From positions 1-39,246 of the forward strand of contig CALMYL010000015.1 of NCBI GenBank assembly GCA_937873695.1: a stretch of 39,246 nucleotides of DNA. Direction: 5' to 3'. Of the stretch, positions 1 to 6,959 are shown one piece after another. A program made the position numbers and the translations under genes. Each line of letters opens with the position of its first letter. Position 1 is the stretch's first letter. Under the pieces are notes generated by a model. That model had not been told where the DNA came from and made no database searches. It saw nothing but the letters and a program-made list of their open reading frames with translations. This stretch comes from an uncultured Ignavibacteria bacterium. Lineage in GTDB: Bacteria > Bacteroidota > Ignavibacteria > Tepidaquicellales > OLB5.

Positions 1-437
1 ACCTGGGCACCACATGGACACTTTCACATACACACACAGGCGCACAGAATGATATTTCTTTGGCTACTGATGGTGTTGGATGTTTGACAGGATGGTCAGC
101 AGGCGCAACAGGTACAATCGCTAAAATGACAGGCGTTCCGGTTGGAATAAATGATCCAACAAGTGAAATACCTTCATCATACAGCCTGATGCAGAACTAT
201 CCTAACCCGTTCAACCCGGTAACAAACATTACGTTTGCAATGCCGGTTGCAGGTAATGTTGAACTTAAGATATATGATATTCTTGGAAAAGAAGTTGCAT
301 CACTGGTGAGCGGAAATCTGACTGCAGGAACACATGTTGTTCCTTTTGACGCATCAGCGCTTGCAAGCGGTGTTTATATCTACAAGCTCACTTCAGGTTC
401 ATTTATTGACAGCAAAAAAATGGTTTTGATAAAATAA
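1..437 (+). CDS. C-terminal part of a T9SS-sorted secreted protein (5' end outside window)
   Basis: The reading frame is open to the left edge (reading ...TWTLSHTHTGAQ...), so the TTG at 60 is not a real start and the gene is cut by the window. Only the last ~145 residues are present. From the NYPNPFNPVTNITFAMP motif to the terminal KKMVLIK this is a T9SS type A sorting domain, which directs a protein carrying a Sec signal across the outer membrane and is normally cleaved or used for surface attachment. The preceding part has no domain I can name. A strong intrinsic terminator follows at 505-530, ending the unit. The sorting domain is nearly the same at DNA level as that of the next gene. Confidence 0.85.
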   Translation, partial: LGTTWTLSHTHTGAQNDISLATDGVGCLTGWSAGATGTIAKMTGVPVGINDPTSEIPSSYSLMQNYPNPFNPVTNITFAMPVAGNVELKIYDILGKEVASLVSGNLTAGTHVVPFDASALASGVYIYKLTSGSFIDSKKMVLIK

Positions 438-504
438 TGTGATTATTTTTAAACCCGCCTTTGGAGGGATGATCAAATAAGAGCATTTAGTATTATTTAT
501 TAAT

Positions 505-530
505 AACCCCGCTTATAGCGGGGTTTTTTT
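505..530 (+). terminator. Rho-independent terminator
   Basis: The hairpin AACCCCGCT-TAT-AGCGGGGTT is followed by a run of T residues. It sits 70 bases after the stop of the left-edge gene and just before the SGNH hydrolase gene. Confidence 0.9.
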
Positions 531-556
531 TAATATATTATATACAATAATTTAGT

Positions 557-564
557 TAGATTTG
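557..564 (+). promoter_or_regulatory. Possible Bacteroidetes-type -7 box (TAGATTTG)
   Basis: This matches TAnnTTTG exactly, but it lies only 4 bases before the ATG at 569. Use of it would give an almost leaderless transcript. No -33 TTTG box can be placed, because the upstream sequence is the terminator. Weak call. Confidence 0.25.
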
Positions 565-568
565 TATT

Positions 569-1603
569 ATGAGAACCAGATTCCTGTTTACAGTATTTAG
601 TTTAGCTTTCTTACTGAATACAGCATTCAGTGATACTACCCATATATTGTTTATTGGGAACAGTTATACGCATGTAAATGATCTGCCGTTGTTATTCAAA
701 AATCTCTCAGTTTCAGGCGGCAGAACTGTAAATACCGGAATGAGCGCTCCGGGCGGCTACACCCTTGAAGGACATACCCAGCTTCAGGAGACACTTGATA
801 AAATTGCCTTACGGCAGTGGCAATACGTAGTATTGCAGGAACAGAGTCAGTACCCCACAATTGCGTACTACCGTTACGGAAGTATGTATCCCGCGGCTTT
901 TAAACTGGATAGTATCATAAGGTCATACAATTCACACACAATGTTCTATATGACATGGGGCAGGAAGTATGGCGGGCAGCAGTGTATAAGCGGTAATTGC
1001 AGCCCGGTTTTCAGGGATTACTTCCATATGCAGGATTCGCTCGCATCAGCTTATACAGAGATCTCATCACAGCTTGGGGCAGCACTGGCACCTGTAGGAT
1101 CAGCATGGCGAAGAGCAAGGCAGCTGGATAGCACAATTGCACTTTGGGATACAGATCTATCACACCCGACCCTGAAAGGCAGTTACCTTGCGGCTTGCGT
1201 TTTTTATGCTAAGATATTTCAGAGCTCACCTGTTGGATTAAGCTATACAGCAGGATTGCCGGTAAATGAAGCTTTATGGTTGCAGCAGGTTGCGGCTGAT
1301 GCTGCACTTGGATTGATCTCAGTAAACCAGGAAATTCCGCGGGAGTTTAACTTGTATCAAAACTATCCTAACCCGTTCAACCCGGTAACAAATATAATGT
1401 TTGCAATGCCGTTTGCGGGTAATGCTGAACTTAAAATTTATGATATCACAGGTAAAGAAATTGCAGCGCCGGTTAACGCTCACCTTTCGGCGGGAACTTA
1501 TTCATTATCATTTGACGCATCCGCTTTATCAAGCGGTATTTACATCTATAAATTAACTTCAGGCTCATTTGCTGAGAGTAAAAAAATGGTGCTTATCAAA
1601 TGA
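569..1603 (+). CDS. Secreted SGNH-hydrolase-like protein with T9SS sorting domain
   Basis: A 344-residue protein with a Sec signal peptide (about residues 1-21, ending TAFS). An SGNH/GDSL-like esterase fold is suggested by HILFIGNSYT (block I, nucleophile Ser32), WQYVVLQEQSQ near residue 90, and DLSHPTLKGSYLAA, where Asp196 and His199 would complete the catalytic triad. This resembles DUF4886-type proteins, whose substrates are mostly unknown; ester or acetyl removal from a polysaccharide is a guess. The last ~85 residues are a T9SS type A sorting domain (NYPNPFNPVTNIMF ... KKMVLIK), so it should be secreted to the cell surface or medium. It lies alone between a terminator and a convergent kinase gene. 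Confidence 0.8.
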   Translation: MRTRFLFTVFSLAFLLNTAFSDTTHILFIGNSYTHVNDLPLLFKNLSVSGGRTVNTGMSAPGGYTLEGHTQLQETLDKIALRQWQYVVLQEQSQYPTIAYYRYGSMYPAAFKLDSIIRSYNSHTMFYMTWGRKYGGQQCISGNCSPVFRDYFHMQDSLASAYTEISSQLGAALAPVGSAWRRARQLDSTIALWDTDLSHPTLKGSYLAACVFYAKIFQSSPVGLSYTAGLPVNEALWLQQVAADAALGLISVNQEIPREFNLYQNYPNPFNPVTNIMFAMPFAGNAELKIYDITGKEIAAPVNAHLSAGTYSLSFDASALSSGIYIYKLTSGSFAESKKMVLIK

Positions 1604-1654
1604 CACCCTAAGCAAGTTCAACTGACTTCCAATATGAATAAAAGCTATACTAAC

Positions 1655-4600
1655 TTAGATCTTAAATTTTATACTTACACAAGTCCCCTCATGTGGATCG
1701 ATCTTCAGTGTACCTTCCAGCTGTTCACTCAGCATTTTTACAAGTTTTAATCCAAGGCTTTTGACTGAATTCATATCAAAGCCATCGGGCATACCTTTGC
1801 CATAATCTTTAACATACAAAGCTGCAACTCCATTTTCAATGCTTATGCCGGAGTGGATTGCACCTTCTCCTCCGGCAGGGTAAGCATATTTCATAGAATT
1901 AGTAATTAACTCATTGAAAATGAGCCCAATTAAAACCGCCCTTTTCAGGTCAATAAAAGTACCTTCCTTCACACTCGTTATCAAAAGAATTTTATCATTG
2001 ATCTTATAAGTTCTTTCAAGTGATTCTATAAGATTTGAAAGATAAATATTTAAGTCTATCCTGGTAATATCATCGGTACTGTACAATTGTTCATAAATAG
2101 ATGAAAGAGAATTTATCCGGGTGATTGAATTTTGAAAAATATTTATAGAATTTTTATCATCCAGATTTCCCATTTCAAGATTAAGAAGACTCGAGATCAC
2201 GGTAAGATTGTTCTTTACCCTATGCTGTAATTCCTTAAGCAGTATATTCTTTTCATCTAATGACTTCAAAAGTTCTGCCTGGGAATTTTTCTTATCTGTT
2301 ACGTCAATTGCAGTTCCAAGTATGTTCATCTCACCGTTTATCTCTATCAGTTCCATTGAAATGATCACGTTGGCAAAGGTACCATCTCTCCTTAAATAGG
2401 TTATCTCTTCATTGCTTACTTTGCCATGCTTTTTCAGTTTATTCATATATACTTTGCGTGTCTTTTCGTCGTACACATTAAGCTCAATTGTCGTACGGCC
2501 TATAACTTCTGCCCTGGTAAACCCACCAATCTTCAGTAAGGCTTCATTCACATCAATGTACATACCGTCTGAGATCCTGTTAATACTTATACCAACCGGG
2601 CTGTTATGAAAGATCTTTGAAAACTTCTCTTCACTTTCTTTTATGATCTTCTGTATGGCTTTTCTTTTTGTAATATCCCTGCAAACACAAAATATTTGTT
2701 TTCTTCCATTAACTATTGCTGCATTGCTGCTAACTTCAACATCATAAACTGAACCATCTTTTCGTTTATGAACAGTCTCAAAGAAGTCGCCCTTTTCATC
2801 TACAGATTCGATCATCTTTTCAAGGTCGCTCCTGTTGAATTTATCATCCCACTGGCACACATGCATATTCTTCAATTCAGCATGTGTGTAACCCAGCATT
2901 TCACAGAATTTCCTGTTCACTTCTATGGCTTTTCCCGAATCATCAACAACAACAATTCCATCGCTTGACCCTTCTATCAGAATTCTCCTGCTGATCGCTT
3001 CTTCTTCAAGTGCAAGTCGTGTTTTCAAAACTTCTGTGATATCCCTGGTCACAATTATAAGACCTCTTGGATTTCCATCACCATCATCAAATCTGCTTGC
3101 GGTTATCTCGGCGTAAAATTCAGAACCATCTTTTCTATTTAAAATGAAAGAAGCAGATTCGGTTTTTCCTGTCTTAATGATCTCACTGAATTTGGTGTAT
3201 GCTAATTCCTGAAATTGAGGTGATACCCAGCTAAAAACGCTTAAACCATCTGTATTTTCATCAGGTTCATATCCAAACAGTTCCATGGCATGTTTTGAAG
3301 AGAATATAAGATTACCATTGAGATCTGTTACAGAAACGGAATCAGGAGATGAGTTAACAAGAGTAAAATAAAGTTGTTTGTTATCAGCAAGTTCCCTTTC
3401 CATTTTATCTTTTTGCAGCGCGCCGCCAATAATATAGGCTGCGGTTTTCAGCACCTGTATCTCGAAATCTTCCCATTTTCTTAAACGTTTGCACTCATCA
3501 AACCCGATCATACCCCAGAAAGTATTCTTGATATAAATGGAAATGAACAAATAGGATTTAAGGTTCTGAACCTCCATCAGGTATTTTTCATATTCATTAT
3601 CCATTTCATTCATATTTCCAGGCAGGAATCCCTCTTTGATTAATGAACTTACTTTTATCATATATGGAGAGCTCTTATCAACAACAAAATTTTCCACATC
3701 AAGCACTTCAGACGAACTTATTACCCCTTCATCGCACCATTCATTTATCTGCCTGAATGATATCATCTCATCTGTTTCGAAAATTTTTCTGAATATATAA
3801 GCCCTGCTTACACTAAAAGCCTTGCCAAGCTCTGCAAGAAAATGATTGATGCTTTCATCATTAACACCTGAATTGAAAATCAATCCCGCGAAATCGGTTA
3901 TCTTTGCAAGAACATTTTCCCTGACAAGAAGGGCTTCTTCCTTTTTCTTTTCATCAGTAATATCCCTTATTATAGTTAAAACTTCGTTATCAGAAATGGG
4001 TGCTATTCGATCTTCGAAATACTTTACATCACCGTTCATATTAAGTGAATACTCAAGCTTCTCAATGACCCGGTTCTCAATGGCAGATTCAATTTTTCGT
4101 ATCGCTTCATCTGCCAGCTCTTTATCAAAGATATCATATAAATGCTTTCCCATAAACCTGTTTACAGGAACGTAAAGGTGCTCATCCGAACGGCTGAAAT
4201 AATCAATGAATACGCCCTTATTATCGAGAACAAACAAAAGGTCAGGTACCGAGTTTATTATTGCTTTCGTTCTTTCTTCGCTTCGTTTTAGAGCCTTTTC
4301 AAAATTATTTTTTTCAGTTACATCCCTGAAGTTCCAAACCCTTCCGGCAATCTCGTCATCTATTATTTGCGGAATTGAATATCTTTCAAAAAGTCTCCCG
4401 TCTTTAAAACGGATAGTATCGAAACTTTCTTCGGCAGGATGATGATAGAGCCATTCAACCCGCTCTATGAACTCATCAGCAGCTTCCAGCTGACCAAGCA
4501 CAAATCTTATGACTGTGTTATCATTGCCGGTAAACATTAGCTCTTCGTTAATGCCCCACATTTCGGTAAATCTCTTATTGTAACTTGATATTTTTCGCTT

Positions 4601-5851
4601 CAAATCAACTACAAGTATACCATCAGCTGTCGATTCAAGTGTTGCTTTCAGAAGTGAAATGTGTTTCAGATTCTCTTCCTCAACAGCCTTGCTGCCGGTA
4701 ATATCAATAGTTACCCCAAATGCCTTTACGGGTTTCTCAGAGCTATCAAGTTCAATATCGGCCTGAACAAGGAACCACCTTGTCATTTCATCCAGTATGA
4801 CCCTTACTTTGAACAAAACAGGTTTGCCATCCAGAAGTTTCTGGATTTCCTTCCTGTGAAACTCTAAATCCTCCGGATGCGTTTTTTGGATAAAAAAATC
4901 AAACCCTGATATTTGTTTTTCTTCAAAACCGCTGAGGTTTCCTCTGTTTCCAAGATGAAGTTGTTTTGTATTATAGTCATATATCCAGCTTTCAAGCATA
5001 GCTGTTCTATGGGTTGAGTTAAGAATCTTCCTGCTTTCAGCCAGTGCTTCTAAGTTCAGCTTCTGATCTGTAACATCATTTACAATAGTAAGCACGCAGT
5101 TTCTGCCATTGAGGCTAATGAACTCGCAGGATATCACTACATTGCGGTTACCTGTTATTTTGCTGGTGTATAATATCTCACGGTTAAAAAGTTTCCCTGA
5201 GCTTTGCAGCTCAGCTGAGATCTCCTCAGCATATTCATAAGACCAAAGACCCAAGCCTAATGGATCTTTACCAAGCAGTTCCAGACGATTCAATCCCGTT
5301 ATTCTTTCAAATGCCTTATTTACATCAATGAATCTTCCGTCCTCAGCATCGTTGATGCAAATTCCAGCTGGACTTGCATGAAATACTGTAGAAAATTTAA
5401 CCTCACTGGATTTAAGTTCGGCTTCTGCCTGTTCGCGCTTCTTAATATCATTTAGTAAATTTCTGTTTGCATCAAACAGCTCTAATGCCATGTTTATTGA
5501 TTCAAGCAGAACAAACTCACCGGAGTTCTTTATTACATAACCGTACCTTGTTATAGATTTAATTCTATCAACAACTGCCTGCTCTGAGTGAGATGTCAAA
5601 AAAACTACAGGTAAAGCCCTGATCCTGAGTATCTGTTCAGCCGCTTCTGCGCCATCCATCCCTTTTCCGAGATTAATATCCATCAATACAATATCAATCG
5701 TAGTAAAATCTCTAACAGCATCAACGGCCTTTTCGCCCTTATGAACCGTAATAACATTGAATCCGTTCTTTTGAAGTATTTTAGAAGTGGAAAGGGAAAT
5801 AATCGCTTCATCTTCGACCAATAAAATGGTCTTCATATCGTTTTTCTGCAT
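1655..5851 (-). CDS. Receiver / multi-PAS / GAF / HisKA_2 hybrid sensor kinase
   Basis: A 1398-residue signalling protein with no membrane segment, so probably cytoplasmic. Order: CheY-like receiver (about 6-125; acidic residues in VEDE, phospho-acceptor Asp58 in LMDINLG), then PAS1 (~150), PAS2 (~280), PAS3 (~400), PAS4 (~530), a GAF domain (~645-805), PAS5 (~830), PAS6 (~955) and PAS7 (~1080). A HisKA_2 dimerisation domain (ELQHRVKNN, His1210) and a HATPase_c domain (NELITNSMKYAYP, DYGKGMP, SLGLKLV) follow. The N-terminal receiver makes it a response-regulator-kinase that could be driven by another kinase. No output partner is next to it; HisKA_2 kinases commonly signal to stand-alone regulators. 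An AGG eight bases before the ATG supports this start; Met6 is the alternative. It is convergent with the T9SS genes. Confidence 0.9.
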   Translation of the reverse strand: MQKNDMKTILLVEDEAIISLSTSKILQKNGFNVITVHKGEKAVDAVRDFTTIDIVLMDINLGKGMDGAEAAEQILRIRALPVVFLTSHSEQAVVDRIKSITRYGYVIKNSGEFVLLESINMALELFDANRNLLNDIKKREQAEAELKSSEVKFSTVFHASPAGICINDAEDGRFIDVNKAFERITGLNRLELLGKDPLGLGLWSYEYAEEISAELQSSGKLFNREILYTSKITGNRNVVISCEFISLNGRNCVLTIVNDVTDQKLNLEALAESRKILNSTHRTAMLESWIYDYNTKQLHLGNRGNLSGFEEKQISGFDFFIQKTHPEDLEFHRKEIQKLLDGKPVLFKVRVILDEMTRWFLVQADIELDSSEKPVKAFGVTIDITGSKAVEEENLKHISLLKATLESTADGILVVDLKRKISSYNKRFTEMWGINEELMFTGNDNTVIRFVLGQLEAADEFIERVEWLYHHPAEESFDTIRFKDGRLFERYSIPQIIDDEIAGRVWNFRDVTEKNNFEKALKRSEERTKAIINSVPDLLFVLDNKGVFIDYFSRSDEHLYVPVNRFMGKHLYDIFDKELADEAIRKIESAIENRVIEKLEYSLNMNGDVKYFEDRIAPISDNEVLTIIRDITDEKKKEEALLVRENVLAKITDFAGLIFNSGVNDESINHFLAELGKAFSVSRAYIFRKIFETDEMISFRQINEWCDEGVISSSEVLDVENFVVDKSSPYMIKVSSLIKEGFLPGNMNEMDNEYEKYLMEVQNLKSYLFISIYIKNTFWGMIGFDECKRLRKWEDFEIQVLKTAAYIIGGALQKDKMERELADNKQLYFTLVNSSPDSVSVTDLNGNLIFSSKHAMELFGYEPDENTDGLSVFSWVSPQFQELAYTKFSEIIKTGKTESASFILNRKDGSEFYAEITASRFDDGDGNPRGLIIVTRDITEVLKTRLALEEEAISRRILIEGSSDGIVVVDDSGKAIEVNRKFCEMLGYTHAELKNMHVCQWDDKFNRSDLEKMIESVDEKGDFFETVHKRKDGSVYDVEVSSNAAIVNGRKQIFCVCRDITKRKAIQKIIKESEEKFSKIFHNSPVGISINRISDGMYIDVNEALLKIGGFTRAEVIGRTTIELNVYDEKTRKVYMNKLKKHGKVSNEEITYLRRDGTFANVIISMELIEINGEMNILGTAIDVTDKKNSQAELLKSLDEKNILLKELQHRVKNNLTVISSLLNLEMGNLDDKNSINIFQNSITRINSLSSIYEQLYSTDDITRIDLNIYLSNLIESLERTYKINDKILLITSVKEGTFIDLKRAVLIGLIFNELITNSMKYAYPAGGEGAIHSGISIENGVAALYVKDYGKGMPDGFDMNSVKSLGLKLVKMLSEQLEGTLKIDPHEGTCVSIKFKI

Positions 5852-6103
5852 ATATCTACCTGTTATTCGTTTATAGAATAAAGTATATGCTCCGCCGGAT
5901 GGATGATTTATGTAATGTTAAGATCAAGGGAATACAATTTTAAACAATTGTTTCACAGCAATATACAAGATATTTTTCTGTCAAACAATTCTAAAACTAA
6001 ACAGAACTAAATAAGAGATTTTTTGTTACATTCTTCATAGCTCTTTCCCGGTAATTGGGATTATCAGATTAGAAATATTGTCATTGTTAAAATTGTCGAT
6101 TTT

Positions 6104-6117
6104 ATGATTTATATCAT
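6104..6117. promoter_or_regulatory. CRP/FNR-like dyad ATGAT-N4-ATCAT
   Basis: A perfect dyad ATGAT TTAT ATCAT. It resembles the FNR consensus TTGAT-N4-ATCAA. Its centre (6110.5) is 36.5 bases from the last base of the TATGTTTG box at 6140-6147, which puts it about -42.5 from the inferred transcription start, the class II activator position. Related dyads occur upstream of the NtrC-type gene and the soluble kinase gene. Confidence 0.5.
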
Positions 6118-6147
6118 TTGACTTAAAATCACTATATGTTATGTTTG
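6117..6147 (+). promoter_or_regulatory. Bacteroidetes-type promoter of the ccm unit
   Basis: TTTG (6117-6120), 19 bases, then TATGTTTG (6140-6147). This is the -33 TTTG / -7 TAnnTTTG arrangement described for Bacteroidetes primary sigma factors. The predicted start near 6153 leaves a leader of about 117 bases before the lipoprotein ATG. The -33 box abuts the dyad at 6104-6117. Confidence 0.55.
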
Positions 6148-6269
6148 TATATGATTTATATCCACAAAAATAGCAAGAAACTATGTTTTTCGCTCAAAAT
6201 TAAGCATTTTTAAAAGATTTTAAATATACTATATTAAAGAAAATCAAAACTAATTATAACTAAAGCATA

Positions 6270-6761
6270 ATGTACAGATCAATTTTAAACATTATTTCTA
6301 TTGCCTTAATTGCTGTTTTTTTTACAGCATGCACTAAAGAAGTGCCCAAAGAACTTCTGAACAATCAGAAACCGCAGCAGAACCAGCAGCAGCAGGTTGA
6401 TAAAAACCAGATGCCGGATGATTCTATCCACAGAAATTTGAGTAAAAATAATACTGATAGCCAGAATGATACACAGGGTGATACAAAAGCTCAGGACATG
6501 ATGAAAGCCGCTGATGACGCAGAAGCAAAGTATATGAAATCAAAATCAGACGCGGACAAAAAGGAATACATAACCAAACAAATGGGAGCAGCTAATTACC
6601 TGATGTTCGAAGCTAACCTTTCACCCAAAAAGAAATACAAACCTGCTTTGCAGAGATATAATAAGGTGCTTGAAATTGACCCTAAGAACGCTGAGGCAAT
6701 GGAAAACAAGAAGCAAATAGAAGATATTTACCAGTCAATGGGGATGCCGATTCCGAACTAA
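6270..6761 (+). CDS. TPR-containing lipoprotein upstream of ccmF
   Basis: A 163-residue protein. Residues 1-20 form a signal peptide ending in the lipobox FTAC, with Cys21 as the lipidated residue. A Gln/Asn-rich linker follows (about 31-75). The C-terminal part reads like one tetratricopeptide repeat (YNKVLEIDPKNAEAMENKKQIEDIY). It is the first gene of a unit with the CcmD-like protein 12 bases on and CcmF after that. TPR proteins such as CcmH/CcmI hold apocytochrome during haem ligation in other bacteria, so a chaperone role for this lipoprotein is possible, but only position and the single TPR support it. No CcmH-type CXXC is present. Confidence 0.7.
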   Translation: MYRSILNIISIALIAVFFTACTKEVPKELLNNQKPQQNQQQQVDKNQMPDDSIHRNLSKNNTDSQNDTQGDTKAQDMMKAADDAEAKYMKSKSDADKKEYITKQMGAANYLMFEANLSPKKKYKPALQRYNKVLEIDPKNAEAMENKKQIEDIYQSMGMPIPN

Positions 6762-6773
6762 ACAATTATCATA

Positions 6774-6911
6774 ATGGACGGTTTATATAATTTTTTAAAT
6801 ACTCATCAGTTTTACGGGTTACTTGCTATCATACTGATAATTTGGGCGGGTATATTTCTGTACCTTAAAAATATCAGCGGCAAGATAACAAAACTTCAAA
6901 AGGATAATTAA
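6774..6911 (+). CDS. ccmD: CcmD-like small membrane protein
   Basis: A 45-residue ORF starting MDGLYNFLNTHQFYG, with one hydrophobic helix (about residues 14-31, rich in I/L, with the pattern IWAGIFLYL) and a short basic tail (SGKITKLQKDN). Size, single N-out helix, the Trp-Ala-Gly-Ile-Phe-Leu-Tyr-Leu stretch and position directly before ccmF fit the CcmD family, which in System I cytochrome c maturation helps release holo-CcmE from the CcmABC complex. It starts 12 bases after the lipoprotein stop and is surely co-transcribed. CcmA, CcmB, CcmC and CcmE are not in the window. The gene is short enough to be missed by automatic calling. Confidence 0.7.
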   Translation: MDGLYNFLNTHQFYGLLAIILIIWAGIFLYLKNISGKITKLQKDN

Positions 6912-6959
6912 TAATTATCATAAATTTTTATATAATGATTCAAATAAAATCATAGCTCA

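Larger units (their letters stand above)
5852..6269. other. AT-rich divergent intergenic region
   Basis: This 418-base spacer separates the minus-strand multi-PAS kinase from the plus-strand ccm unit. It holds no convincing gene. Its right half carries a CRP/FNR-like dyad, a -33/-7 promoter and a second partial dyad (listed separately). The left half shows poly-A/T tracts only. Confidence 0.6.
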
